Source: an uncultured Hyphomonas sp. (GTDB lineage: Bacteria; Pseudomonadota; Alphaproteobacteria; Caulobacterales; Hyphomonadaceae). From it: a stretch of 64,000 bases of DNA. Of the stretch, positions 43,425 to 52,425 are shown one piece after another (positions within the stretch are counted from its first letter, which is position 1; the number at the start of each line of letters is the position of its first letter). The stretch covers positions 930,001 to 994,000 of the forward strand of contig NZ_OY782759.1 of the NCBI RefSeq assembly GCF_963678195.1, written 5' to 3'. The position numbers were made by a program, and so were the translations under genes. The notes beneath the pieces are model-generated. The model did not search any database. It had not been told where the DNA came from and was given only the letters and a program-made list of their open reading frames with translations.

Positions 43425-44423
43425 TTAAATCCAGCGTTGCCAACGCAATAGGATCAGCGTCGCGATGACGGATACGGACAGGGCAGCGACCAGTGTAATG
43501 AAGGCAACGGGACTGCCGGATCCCGGAATCCCGCCCAGATTGACGCCAAAAAGTCCGGTGACAAAACTGATCGGGAGGAAGACGGCCGACAGGATCGCCA
43601 GCACAAACAGGCGTTGATTGGTTTCTTCCGTACTGTTCTGGATCGCTTCCTCATACAGGACAGTGGATCGTTCCCGGATGTTTTCAACCAGTTCTGTGAG
43701 CCGCGTGATCCGGTCTGCGGATTCGCGCAGGAAGAGCAGATCCTGTTCACTGAACAGGCCGGACTGTGCGCCATCCCGCACCAGCGTACTCAGCGCTTCG
43801 CGTTGCGGCATGATGTGCCGGCGCACCTGCAGGACCCGCCGCCGGAATTCCGGCAGCACGGACCGGTCGATATGTGCTTTCGGGTCCAGCAATTCGTCTT
43901 CATACCGGTCGGCTTCGTCGTCGAAATCTTCCAGCACGGTTTCCATACGGTCGGTCAGCCGGTCGGCAATGCCGGCGACCAGAGCTCCGGTGGAAGTGTC
44001 GATTTCGCCTGCCTCCACCAGTTCGCGGACGTCGGTGGCCGAGCGCACCGGCCGGGCCCGCACGGTGATCAAGACGTCCTCAGCGGCCCACATACGCAGG
44101 GTGACGAGATCTTCGACATCGGCGCCTTTATTGAGGTTGGGACCGCGCAGATTGATAAGATAGCCATGCCCGTGACGCGCGGCGCGCGGGCGTGTCTCTT
44201 CCTGCAGCAGCGCCTGCACGGTCACGCGGTCCAGGCCGCTCTTGCGGAAGAGCCAGCCCTGCGCCTGTGCGGAGTGCCGGTCGAGATGGATCCAGACGCG
44301 TTTGTATTTCGCATGCGCGCCTTCCAGAACGTCATCCCAGGTCAGGGGTGTGTGGAGCCCGGCCTCGTCGAAGCCGAAGCCGAAAATCATCGGGTCATTG
44401 TTTCCGGGCTCCACTGCTGTCAC
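43425..44423 (-). CDS. CorA-family metal transporter, ZntB-like
   Basis: 332 residues. A large acidic, helical cytoplasmic part is followed by two C-terminal membrane helices (about 270-292 and 305-326). Between them is GVNLGGIPG, the ZntB form of the CorA 'GMN' loop. ZntB moves zinc, in this family probably inward by proton coupling. LRGPNLNKGADVEDLVTLRMW also fits ZntB. Same direction as, and three bases after, the amidase gene, so they may be one transcript. Confidence 0.9.
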   Translation of the reverse strand: MTAVEPGNNDPMIFGFGFDEAGLHTPLTWDDVLEGAHAKYKRVWIHLDRHSAQAQGWLFRKSGLDRVTVQALLQEETRPRAARHGHGYLINLRGPNLNKGADVEDLVTLRMWAAEDVLITVRARPVRSATDVRELVEAGEIDTSTGALVAGIADRLTDRMETVLEDFDDEADRYEDELLDPKAHIDRSVLPEFRRRVLQVRRHIMPQREALSTLVRDGAQSGLFSEQDLLFLRESADRITRLTELVENIRERSTVLYEEAIQNSTEETNQRLFVLAILSAVFLPISFVTGLFGVNLGGIPGSGSPVAFITLVAALSVSVIATLILLRWQRWI

Positions 44424-44426
44424 CCC

Positions 44427-45965
44427 TTAGAAGGCCGAGACCGGAGGAACTTTGCCGGCCCACGGACGGGCTTGCTCCAGTTCCAGTGCCAGTTCGAACA
44501 GCAACTGGTCGTCGCCGCGCTTGCCGGAGAACATGGCGCCGACCGGCAGGCCCCCATCGGTCCATGCCAGCGGCACACTCATAGAGGCCGCACCGGACAC
44601 GTTCATCGGGGCCGTAAAGGCTGCGAAGGTGATGATACGGTCATACAGGATTTCATAGTCTACCGTCGGGGCCTGCTCACCGAGTTTGACGGCAGGGCTG
44701 CCGGTCGTCGGGGTCAGCAGCACATCGATGTCGGCGAAACCGGTATCGTAGACAGACTCGAAGTTCTTCAGCCAGGCGACGGTTTCGTCCATCTCATCCT
44801 TGCGGGACAGGAACATGTTGGTCAGGCCCAGCGTCCAGGGTTCGACAATGTCCGGGCCGACCGGCTTGCCGGAAAAGTCGCTCGCCTGCTGGGCGAATTC
44901 AGCCGCCCCGGCCGCCCAGTAGAGCAGGAAGTGGTCGATGAATTCGGTGCCGGAGAAGGGCGGTGTCCATGGAACGATCTCGTGACCCAGATCGGTGCAG
45001 AGCTTTGCCACGTTTTCCAGCGCCGCTTTCGTTTCCGGCGCGACCGGCGTGCCGGCAGGCGCCTCGGTTGTGAAACCGATCTTCAGGCGTCGGCCAATCG
45101 GTTTCAGGTCCGGTGCCAGCGGGGGATAGGTGCCGTCATCGAGCTGCGTGTCGCGGAACAGGTTGATCGAGTCGCGCACGGAAATGGTGACGGCATGCTG
45201 AACGGAAATGTCCACCGGCGGAGCTTCGGGGCCATGCGCCGGGAGCTGGCCGCGGGACGGCTTCAGGCCGAACACACCGCAGGTGCTGGCCGGGATACGG
45301 ATCGAGCCGCCGCCATCGCTGGCATGGGCAAACGGTACGACGCGCGCGGCCACGAGCGCTGCTGCACCGCCGGACGAGCCCCCGACGATACGGGTTGTAT
45401 CCCATGGGTTGCAGGTCTCGCCTGTCACCAGCGCCTCGCTGGACGCCATCAGGCCCATTTCCGGAGAAGTGGACTTGCCCAGCACGACCACGCCTTCGGC
45501 GCGCCATTTGGCGGGCAGCGGATCGTCCTTGCCGGGGTTGTAGCCCTTGAAGGCGCGGCTGCCATACCAGGTTTGCGCGCCGTTCCAGTTGTGCAGGTCC
45601 TTGATGAAGGTCGGGACGCCCTGGAAGGGGCCAGCAGGTGTGTTGCCGGCTTCGGCACGGGCAATATCGAAGATTTCGGAGGCAACGGCGTTCAGCTTGC
45701 CATTCACGGCATTGGTGCGCGCGATGGCGGCGTTGACTTCGGCGAGCGAGGTTGTTTCGCCGCTTGCGATCCGCGCGGCCATTTCGGTGCCGTCGATCCA
45801 GCCAGCCGGGACGGAGGAAGTCGGCGCGACAGGCGCTGCGGCCGGTGTTGCTGTGGTGCCAACAGCGGCTTCCGGTGCAGTCTGGGTTCCGGTCTGGCCG
45901 CAGGCCGCCAGAGCCCCCATTGCTGCGCCACCCAGCAAGACGCCCCGTCTCGTAATTCGTGCCAT
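44427..45965 (-). CDS. Amidase-signature enzyme, exported lipoprotein
   Basis: 512 residues from ATG 45965 (MARITRRGVLLGGAA). Twin arginines followed by LAAC (Cys22) make a Tat-exported lipoprotein signal, so the enzyme acts outside the cytoplasm. Catalytic Ser-cisSer-Lys: Lys in TFIKDLHNW, cis-Ser in GGSSGGAAAL and the nucleophile in SDGGGSIRIPAS. The length is usual for the family. It cleaves amide bonds of unknown substrates. A long Ala/Pro/Thr linker separates the anchor and the enzyme. It ends three bases before the ZntB-like gene begins. Confidence 0.92.
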   Translation of the reverse strand: MARITRRGVLLGGAAMGALAACGQTGTQTAPEAAVGTTATPAAAPVAPTSSVPAGWIDGTEMAARIASGETTSLAEVNAAIARTNAVNGKLNAVASEIFDIARAEAGNTPAGPFQGVPTFIKDLHNWNGAQTWYGSRAFKGYNPGKDDPLPAKWRAEGVVVLGKSTSPEMGLMASSEALVTGETCNPWDTTRIVGGSSGGAAALVAARVVPFAHASDGGGSIRIPASTCGVFGLKPSRGQLPAHGPEAPPVDISVQHAVTISVRDSINLFRDTQLDDGTYPPLAPDLKPIGRRLKIGFTTEAPAGTPVAPETKAALENVAKLCTDLGHEIVPWTPPFSGTEFIDHFLLYWAAGAAEFAQQASDFSGKPVGPDIVEPWTLGLTNMFLSRKDEMDETVAWLKNFESVYDTGFADIDVLLTPTTGSPAVKLGEQAPTVDYEILYDRIITFAAFTAPMNVSGAASMSVPLAWTDGGLPVGAMFSGKRGDDQLLFELALELEQARPWAGKVPPVSAF

Positions 45966-46046
45966 TTGTTTCGCTCCGATTCTATTTTTTGGCTTTTGGG
46001 TGCGCAAGGTGTATCGGAGCGCTCCGCAGTGCAAGGGGAGACGAGG

Positions 46047-46934
46047 ATGACCGCAGGATCACCGGCCGCCGAGGTCGACATCACCGAAGGCCTGATCCGC
46101 GATCTGCTGCGGGCACAACACCCCGACCTCGCGGGACTGCCAGTCAGGTTCGCCGGGGAAGGGTGGGACAATGTGGTGGTGCGCCTCGGCGACGATCTCG
46201 TTCTGCGCCTGCCGCGCCGGAATGTGGCGGACCAACTGCTGCGCAATGAGCAACGCTGGCTGCCGGAGCTGGCACCGCTTTTGCCGCTGCCTGTCCCGGT
46301 CCCGCTGCGGACCGGCGTTCCGGGAGAGGGCTACCCCTATGTCTGGAGCGTGTTGCGCTGGATCGAGGGAGAGACGGCAGACCTTGCCCCGCCGGAGGCC
46401 TCTGAAGCACCGGTGCTGGCAGGCTTTCTGAAGGCCTTGCACCGGCCGGCCCCGGACGAGGCACCTTCCAGCGATGTGCGTGGCTGCCCGCTGAGCAACA
46501 AGCTTGAGGACATAGAGCGGCGCATGGCTGTACTCGCTGAGGAAACGCATGCGATCACACCGGCGATCCGGCAGGCGTGGCGCGCGGGGCTTGCCGCGCC
46601 GATCGACCTGCCACGCCTTTGGGTGGCGGGTGATGTACACGCCCGAAATGTCCTTGTGCGGAATGGAGAGTTCGCCGCGTTCATCGATTGGGGAGATCTC
46701 TGCGCGGGCGATCCGGCGAGTGACTTGGCTTCGATCTGGGGCCTGTTCGAATCTGCCGATGCCCGGCGCGCGGCAATCGACACCTATGGCATGAGCGACG
46801 CGACACTCGCCCGTGCGCGTGGCTGGGCCGTCATGTATGGGGTCCTCCTGCTGGAGACGGGCCGGCGCGATCATCCTGCCCACGCGAAGATGGGCGCCGA
46901 CACCCTCCGCAGATTAACCGAAGACCTTACCTGA
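46047..46934 (+). CDS. Aminoglycoside phosphotransferase-fold kinase
   Basis: 295 residues from ATG 46047, after ACGAGG. The fold is APH/choline-kinase: VVVRLGDDLVLRLPRR (nucleotide-binding sheet with Lys/Arg), the Brenner motif VAGDVHARNVLV with the catalytic Asp, and FIDWGDLCAGDPASDLA with the metal-binding Asp. Chromosomal members of this family phosphorylate many different small molecules, so antibiotic resistance should not be assumed. The long open frame that continues upstream of the start lies antisense to the amidase and is not coding. Confidence 0.88.
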   Translation: MTAGSPAAEVDITEGLIRDLLRAQHPDLAGLPVRFAGEGWDNVVVRLGDDLVLRLPRRNVADQLLRNEQRWLPELAPLLPLPVPVPLRTGVPGEGYPYVWSVLRWIEGETADLAPPEASEAPVLAGFLKALHRPAPDEAPSSDVRGCPLSNKLEDIERRMAVLAEETHAITPAIRQAWRAGLAAPIDLPRLWVAGDVHARNVLVRNGEFAAFIDWGDLCAGDPASDLASIWGLFESADARRAAIDTYGMSDATLARARGWAVMYGVLLLETGRRDHPAHAKMGADTLRRLTEDLT

Positions 46935-47040
46935 TAACGCCGCAGGCGCCGGCCCCGCCCACCGGCTGATCATGGGGAGTCTCCAGCTTGCGGGTCTTTG
47001 CTATAGGATGCTTCAAACCTGTGTCGGGAAGGCCTGTTCC

Positions 47041-47769
47041 ATGAAAGATCGTGCAGATCGTCTGCTTGTGACGCTTGGCTTGTTCGAGAGCCGCGCCAGT
47101 GCCCGCGCAGCGATCGAGGCGGGCCTTGTGCGCGCAGATGGCGTGCAGGTGACCAAGCCCGCTCAGGAAATCTCAGCCGATGCCGTGATCGAGGCCGATC
47201 CGGCGCATCCTTATGTTTCGCGCGGCGGGCTGAAGCTTGCGCACGGGCTGGAGGCTTTCGGTATCGACCCGGCAGGGCGGGCATGTCTGGACATCGGCGC
47301 GTCGACCGGCGGCTTTACCGAAGTGCTGCTGCTGAATGGTGCCCGGCATGTCACCGCGGTGGATGTCGGACGCGGGCAGATACATTCGCGGATCGCCGGA
47401 GACCCACGCGTCACCAATCTTGAGGCCACCGATGCACGCAGCCTGACCTCAGACATGCTGCCGGAGGCGCCCACGCTTCTCGTGTGCGACGCGAGTTTCA
47501 TCTCGCTGGAAAAACTGCTGGAGGTGCCGCTGTCGCTCGCTGCGCCGGGGGCGGACTTTGTTGGCCTGTTCAAGCCGCAGTTTCAGGTCGGCCGCGATCA
47601 TGTCGGCAAGGGCGGCATCGTCACCGACCTCGCCGCCGCCGATGCCGCCGCCGAGCGTTTCAGTGACTGGATGAAAGAAAAAGGCTGGCCTATCCATGCC
47701 TGGACGGCCAGCCCGATTTCCGGCGGCGACGGCAATGCCGAGCGCCTGTTTCATGCGGTGAAGGTCTAG
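47041..47769 (+). CDS. tlyA: TlyA-family rRNA 2'-O-methyltransferase
   Basis: 242 residues from ATG 47041. An N-terminal S4 RNA-binding domain (about 5-60, LGLFESRASARAAIEAGLV) is followed by an FtsJ-like methyltransferase: VSRGGLKLAHGLEAF, SAM loop CLDIGASTGGFTEVLL, and K-D-K set seen in CDASFISLEKLL and GLFKPQFQ. TlyA methylates ribose in 16S and 23S rRNA and was first named a haemolysin. The last codons overlap the stop of the opposite glycine-zipper gene by four bases. Confidence 0.93.
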   Translation: MKDRADRLLVTLGLFESRASARAAIEAGLVRADGVQVTKPAQEISADAVIEADPAHPYVSRGGLKLAHGLEAFGIDPAGRACLDIGASTGGFTEVLLLNGARHVTAVDVGRGQIHSRIAGDPRVTNLEATDARSLTSDMLPEAPTLLVCDASFISLEKLLEVPLSLAAPGADFVGLFKPQFQVGRDHVGKGGIVTDLAAADAAAERFSDWMKEKGWPIHAWTASPISGGDGNAERLFHAVKV

Positions 47770-48542
47770 TAGCCGCCGTAGAGGTCGTCTTCGCCGACGA
47801 TCTCCCATTCGCCATTATAGCCTTCACGGCAGGCCGTGGTCGGGTCGCGGACCACTTGTCCGTCCGGCAGGGTGACCTCGCGCCAGACAGTGCGGCACTC
47901 CTCCGGCTGAGGGCCTTGCGGCTGCGGGGCTGGTGCAGCGGCGCGCGGGGCAGGCGTTTCCGGATAGCTCGGATAGGACGGGTAACTCACCGGGGCAGGT
48001 GAGGCCGTGCGGCCCGGATGGGTGCGCAGATCCTGTGGGCCGCCATAGAGGCCCTGCGTGGTCTGCGGGATCGCGCCGCCGGAATATTCCTGTGCGAGAT
48101 AGGGGTAAGCGCCATAGTCCGCGCGGAACGAGCCGCCATAAGGCGTTGCGGTCTGGCAGGGCGTGGCACTGTTGGACGCCATCGCATTGCCGGCCATGCC
48201 GCCGACAATTGCGCCGAGCAGGGCCCCGGCGACGACTTCGCCGTCATTATTGCCCTTGTCCCAGTAGCCGTGGCGGCCATGACGGCCCCAGCGGCCATGC
48301 CGGCCATAGCTGTTATAGTGCCAGCGGCTGTCATTATCGCCGACATTGTTGCCGATGGCGCCGCCGGCTGCGGCGCCGACAATGGCACCGATCACCGTTC
48401 CGGCTGTCTTGTTGTCCTGGTTCTGGCGCTCGCACGCGGAATTGTAGGGCGTGCCATAGCCATAGGCCTGCGCCGACGCCGCCAGGGGCGCAGCGCTGAT
48501 AGCCGAAAGGGCGATTCCGCCGATCAGAAGAGACTTCACCAT
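47766..48542 (-). CDS. Secreted glycine-zipper protein
   Basis: 258 residues. A signal peptide (about 1-25, ending ASAQA) is followed by two glycine-zipper stretches, TVIGAIVGAAAGGAIGNNVG and EVVAGALLGAIVGGMAGNAM, separated by a His/Gly/Arg-rich SYGRHGRWGRHGRHGYW loop. A Pro-rich segment leads to a small C-terminal domain with a CRTVW/TACREGYNGEWEIVG Cys pair. Glycine zippers insert into or pack in membranes, so an envelope protein is likely. The loop could bind metal (inference). Confidence 0.85.
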   Translation of the reverse strand: MVKSLLIGGIALSAISAAPLAASAQAYGYGTPYNSACERQNQDNKTAGTVIGAIVGAAAGGAIGNNVGDNDSRWHYNSYGRHGRWGRHGRHGYWDKGNNDGEVVAGALLGAIVGGMAGNAMASNSATPCQTATPYGGSFRADYGAYPYLAQEYSGGAIPQTTQGLYGGPQDLRTHPGRTASPAPVSYPSYPSYPETPAPRAAAPAPQPQGPQPEECRTVWREVTLPDGQVVRDPTTACREGYNGEWEIVGEDDLYGGY

Positions 48543-48672
48543 CTCGTTTTCTCCTTTTCCGGTGGCCGCAGGACCACCAGTCTGGCTGGCAAAATGGCAA
48601 AGCCAACCTGAACCGGACCTGAAGGCTGCCCAAAAGCTGGACGCGCGCCTGCAGCGGCCACATATTCAGGTC

Positions 48673-49746
48673 ATGGGATTGTTCGACCGTGCCGCCCTTG
48701 CCGCAGGACGCGCCCGTTACGCGGCGGCGCAGGGCATGCGCTCGGCCTGGTATGCCGCGCAGATGCGGGCGGCCAAGTCGCGTACGACCGGCTTTTACCG
48801 GCCGGACGATCCGGATTTCACTCCCACACGCGGCAAGCCGGACATGGCGCAGCTCCGCAAGGCCTATTTCGACCTGTTCCTGAAAGACCGCCGCAATGTG
48901 GAGGAGGGGCTCTATCCGGCGCCGCGCGATGTCCGGCTGGCGCACCTTCCCAACGCCTTGAAGTCCGCCCGGGCATTTCAGGCCGATGTCGAAGCCGTCG
49001 AGCGGCGGCGCCAGGCCCGCGATGCCACCGAAGTTCAGGCAGAGCTGCCGGAAGGCTCCAACCGCTATCCGGACTATTACCGCCAGAATTTCCATTACCA
49101 GTCCGGCGGCTGGTTCACCGATGAGAGCGCCGAGCTTTACGACACGCAGGTCGAGGCCCTGTTCACCGGCACGGCGGACGCGATGCGCCGCGCCGCGCTG
49201 GCGGAGATCGCACGAGAGCTGAAAGGCCGGGACCAGCGCGGCGTATCCCTGCTGGATGTGGCTTGCGGCAATGGGCGGTTCCTGAAGACGGTGATGACTG
49301 TCTGGCCGCGCCTGCAGGCTGCCGGGCTTGATCTGTCCCCGAACTATACAGATGCGGCGGGCAAGCGCCTTGCACCCTGGCCGCAGGTTGAGGTGTTCCA
49401 CGAAGCGGCCGAGGCAATGCCGCTGCCGGATGCCTCGCGCGACATCGTGGTCTCCATCTTCCTGTTCCATGAATTGCCGCCGGACGTGCGCGCGCCCGTG
49501 CTGGCGGAAGTGTTCCGTGTGCTGAAGCCGGGTGGCCTGTTCGTTCTGGCCGACAGCGTTCAGTTCGGCGACTATGAGGGCATTGACGGCGTGCTGGAAT
49601 ATTTCCCGCATGGTTTCCATGAGCCTTATTACAATTCCTACCTCGCCTGGGATGTGGATGCCGCTGCCATCGGGCAGGGCTTTGTCAAAGAGCGCGAAAC
49701 CCTGGCCTTCCTGACGAAAGTCACCACCTGGCGGCGGCCTGCCTGA
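48673..49746 (+). CDS. Class I SAM-dependent methyltransferase
   Basis: 357 residues from ATG 48673. The SAM site is SLLDVACGNGRFLKTV (about 195-210), followed by QAAGLDLSPNY and LPLPDASRDIVVSIFLFHELP. An N-terminal about 110-residue segment ahead of the domain (DMAQLRKAYFDLFLKDRRNVEEG) is extra compared with small MTases and seems helical. The tail LFVLADSVQFGDYEG and the FHEPYYNSYL region resemble the UbiE/small-molecule group. The substrate is unknown. Confidence 0.87.
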   Translation: MGLFDRAALAAGRARYAAAQGMRSAWYAAQMRAAKSRTTGFYRPDDPDFTPTRGKPDMAQLRKAYFDLFLKDRRNVEEGLYPAPRDVRLAHLPNALKSARAFQADVEAVERRRQARDATEVQAELPEGSNRYPDYYRQNFHYQSGGWFTDESAELYDTQVEALFTGTADAMRRAALAEIARELKGRDQRGVSLLDVACGNGRFLKTVMTVWPRLQAAGLDLSPNYTDAAGKRLAPWPQVEVFHEAAEAMPLPDASRDIVVSIFLFHELPPDVRAPVLAEVFRVLKPGGLFVLADSVQFGDYEGIDGVLEYFPHGFHEPYYNSYLAWDVDAAAIGQGFVKERETLAFLTKVTTWRRPA

Positions 49747-49985
49747 CAAGGCCTCCCAGTTAAGCCCTGTGATTGATGCGTGACCGGATTGTGGCGGCCA
49801 TGAGGCATAGGCGTGCGCCGCGTTTCTGCCACTCAAATTTCAGTAAATTACTGAGGTTTCACAAAGTGTTGTGGCGCAGACACAGCCAGATCACAGCATG
49901 CGAAGATTGTGTTTCCGTAAGCTGTTTTCCGGCCGCGGCAGCCCTAGTTCAGGGTCACGCAATCTTGCGGACAAAGGAGTAAAAA

Positions 49986-50483
49986 ATGAAACTTGCACTC
50001 GCTTCGCTCGCCGCTCTCGCTGTCGCGACCCCGGCCTTCGCTCAAGGTGACATTGAACTCGGCGCTGCTTATTCGCACTTCGACGCTGACAGTGCCAATC
50101 TTGATGCCCTGACCGCACGCGGCACCTATTTCTTCAACCCGCATGTCGGTGTGGAAGGTGAAGCCTCGATCGGCATTGGTGATGACGATGTCGGCGCGGC
50201 CAATGTCGAACTCGACAATTCTCTGGCAGCCTTTGGTGTGGTCCAGATGCCGGTTGCCGAACGCGTCGACCTGTTCGCCCGCGCCGGTTACGCCACCAGT
50301 GAGTACAATGTCGACGTCCCGGGTGTCGGCGGCGCATCGGGTGACGATGACGGCTTCGCCTATGGCGTTGGCGGCAAGGTCTTCCTGAACGAGAAGTTCG
50401 GCCTGCGCGCCGATGTCACCCGTTATGAAGGCGACGACACCGATGCCGACGTGATCTCCGTCGGCGGCGTCATGAAATTCTAA
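49986..50483 (+). CDS. Outer-membrane beta-barrel protein (first of two paralogues)
   Basis: 165 residues. The signal peptide (about 1-19, ending PAFAQ) and alternating strands ending in a terminal Phe (VISVGGVMKF) fit an eight-strand OmpA/OmpX-like barrel. GDIELGAAYSHFDADSANL, TYFFNPHVGVEGEASIGI and YGVGGKVFLNEKFGLRADVTRYEG align with the paralogue at 50715. Strong AAAGGAG before ATG. It may serve as a surface or pore protein. The 239 bases upstream hold its promoter; no clear box is visible. Confidence 0.88.
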   Translation: MKLALASLAALAVATPAFAQGDIELGAAYSHFDADSANLDALTARGTYFFNPHVGVEGEASIGIGDDDVGAANVELDNSLAAFGVVQMPVAERVDLFARAGYATSEYNVDVPGVGGASGDDDGFAYGVGGKVFLNEKFGLRADVTRYEGDDTDADVISVGGVMKF

Positions 50484-50512
50484 GCTTCCCACCTCTCCAA
50501 CGGGAATACACT

Positions 50513-50544
50513 GTCCCCGGTGCCGCGGCGCCGGGGACTTTTTT
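50513..50544 (+). terminator. Terminator after the first barrel gene
   Basis: GTCCCCGG pairs with CCGGGGAC around a GC-rich loop, then TTTTTT. It is 29 bases past the stop codon, ending the first barrel transcript before the second. Confidence 0.85.
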
Positions 50545-50714
50545 GGGGGGAGAGGGGAGAGAGAGCGGGCGTTAACACACTGTCAACGATGTGTGACCTC
50601 ACAACCACATGGGGTTTCTAATTGTAATTAGGGGTAGTTTTTTGACTTCCACGCCAAGGGCAGGCTGGCTAGATCCTTCGCACGCATTTTTGCGTGTGTT
50701 TTGGAGTATGTAAT

Positions 50715-51239
50715 ATGAAAATCGTTCTTGCCTCGCTTGCTGCAATCGCAATTGCTTCGCCAGCCCTTGCCGATACGGCAGCGGATGGCAGCAATCAGGG
50801 CTTTTCTGCTAGCGTTGGCTACTCGCACTGGGATGCGGACGATGGCAGCCTCGGCGCTGTTACGGCACGCGGCCGCTACATGTTCACCAACTATCTTGGT
50901 GCTGAAGCGGAAGCCTCGTTCGGTGTGAAGGATGAGTCCGGTTACGGCTACTCACTCTCCATCGACAACTCCTTTGGCGGTTTTGCCGTGATTGGTGCTC
51001 CGGTGACAGAGCGTTTCGACGTCTTTGGCCGCCTTGGCTATGCGACCACCAGCTTCGACGCTGAGTACTACGGTTATACCGGTTCGGCCGACATTGACGG
51101 CGTCGCTTATGGCGTTGGTGCGGACTATTTCTTCACGAAGAATGTCGGTGTCCGTGGGGACTTCACAAAGTATGACGGTGGTGACGACATCGCCGGAGAA
51201 GCCGACGTGTTCTCCATCGCTGGTGTGATCCGCTTCTAA
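50715..51239 (+). CDS. Outer-membrane beta-barrel protein (second paralogue)
   Basis: 174 residues from ATG 50715. Signal peptide ends PALAD (about residue 20), then FSASVGYSHWDADDGSLGAVTARGRY, EAEASFGVKDE and the C-terminal DVFSIAGVIRF with terminal Phe. Same build as 49986-50483, so a local duplication that then diverged. Its codons are visibly less GC-rich and the leader is AT-rich. A hairpin CACGCA-TTTT-TGCGTG lies at 50681-50696, just ahead of the ribosome site GGAG, and may affect mRNA stability or translation. Confidence 0.88.
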   Translation: MKIVLASLAAIAIASPALADTAADGSNQGFSASVGYSHWDADDGSLGAVTARGRYMFTNYLGAEAEASFGVKDESGYGYSLSIDNSFGGFAVIGAPVTERFDVFGRLGYATTSFDAEYYGYTGSADIDGVAYGVGADYFFTKNVGVRGDFTKYDGGDDIAGEADVFSIAGVIRF

Positions 51240-51263
51240 GGCTGCACGCCTCAGGAAGTTTCA

Positions 51264-51298
51264 GCCCCGGAGCGTTACAGCGTTCCGGGGTTTTCTTT
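51264..51298 (+). terminator. Terminator after the second barrel gene
   Basis: CCCCGGA and TCCGGGG pair, extended inward by GCG/CGT partial pairs, followed by TTTTCTTT. It also sits between two convergent genes, ten bases from the aroC stop. Confidence 0.85.
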
Positions 51299-51307
51299 GC
51301 TGGAAAG

Positions 51308-52399
51308 TCAGCGCCCCGTCTGGCCGCGATGGCGCAGTTTCTGGTCGGCCAGCACGCAGGCCATCATGGCTTCGGCCACGGGCACGGCGCGGATGCCGAC
51401 GCAGGGGTCGTGGCGGCCTTTGGTGCGCACGTCCACATTCTCGCCGTCGCGGGTGACGGACTGGACTTCGTTCAGGATGGATGAGGTCGGCTTGATGGCG
51501 ATGCGCACGATCAGGTCCTGTCCGGTGGAGATGCCTCCGGCCACGCCGCCATTATTGTTCGACAGGAAGAGGGGGCCGTCATTGCCCGCGCGCATCTGGT
51601 CAGCGTTTTCTTCGCCGGAGAGGCTGGCAGCGCCAAAGCCTGCGCCGACTTCAACGCCTTTGACCGCATTGATGCTCATCATCGCACCGGCGAGGTCTCC
51701 ATCCAGTTTCCCATAGATGGGCGCGCCCCAGCCGGCGGGCACGCCGCTGGCCTGCACTTCCACGATGGCGCCGGTGGAGCTGCCCGCCTTGCGGGTGGCA
51801 TCCAGGAAGTCTTCCCATTTGGGCACCATGTCGGCGTCCGGGCACCAGAAGGGATTGCCCTCGACAATGTCCCAATTCCAGTTTTCGCGATTGATGGCAT
51901 GCGGGCCGATCTGGACCACCGCGCCGCGGATCACGATGCCGTCGCCCAGTGCGCGCCGGGCCACAGCGCCAGCTGCAACGCGCGCAGCCGTCTCGCGGGC
52001 GGAAGAGCGTCCGCCGCCGCGATAGTCCCGCACGCCATATTTGGCGTCATAGGGATAGTCGGCATGGCCGGGCCGGTAGCGGTCGCGGATCTCGCCATAG
52101 TCCTTGGAACGCTGGTCGGTGTTCTCGATCATCAGCGAGATCGGCGTGCCCGTGGTGACGGGGCCACCCGTCCGGTCATCCTCGAACACACCGGAGAGGA
52201 TTTTCACAGCGTCCGGTTCCTGGCGCTGCGTGACGAAGCGCGAGGTGCCGGGGCGGCGTTTGTCCAGGAATTGCTGGATGAAGGCTTCATCCAGCGGCAG
52301 GCCGGGCGGGCAGCCATCGACCACGCACCCGAGGGCCGGCCCGTGGCTTTCGCCCCAGGTCGTCACGCGGAAGAGGTGGCCGAACGTGTTGTGTGACAT
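51308..52399 (-). CDS. aroC: Chorismate synthase
   Basis: 363 residues. It makes chorismate from EPSP, last step of the shikimate route, using reduced FMN. Signatures: [20 protein letters not shown] (about 7-26), [30 protein letters not shown] and [17 protein letters not shown]. Full length, with no breaks. It ends close to the barrel gene terminator. No other aro genes adjacent. Confidence 0.97.
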   Translation of the reverse strand: MSHNTFGHLFRVTTWGESHGPALGCVVDGCPPGLPLDEAFIQQFLDKRRPGTSRFVTQRQEPDAVKILSGVFEDDRTGGPVTTGTPISLMIENTDQRSKDYGEIRDRYRPGHADYPYDAKYGVRDYRGGGRSSARETAARVAAGAVARRALGDGIVIRGAVVQIGPHAINRENWNWDIVEGNPFWCPDADMVPKWEDFLDATRKAGSSTGAIVEVQASGVPAGWGAPIYGKLDGDLAGAMMSINAVKGVEVGAGFGAASLSGEENADQMRAGNDGPLFLSNNNGGVAGGISTGQDLIVRIAIKPTSSILNEVQSVTRDGENVDVRTKGRHDPCVGIRAVPVAEAMMACVLADQKLRHRGQTGR

Positions 52400-52425
52400 G
52401 GCTGCCCAGATAAGCCGTTCGCCGC

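Noticed and set aside
43614-46046. A very long open frame on the plus strand running through the CorA-like and amidase genes into the kinase gene
   Set aside because: It is antisense to two well-supported genes with full family motifs; only the last 295 codons, from 46047, have kinase motifs. Long antisense frames are common at this G+C content.
46047-46934. Antibiotic resistance by aminoglycoside phosphorylation
   Set aside because: The APH fold is shared by many kinases with other substrates, and no resistance cassette context is present.
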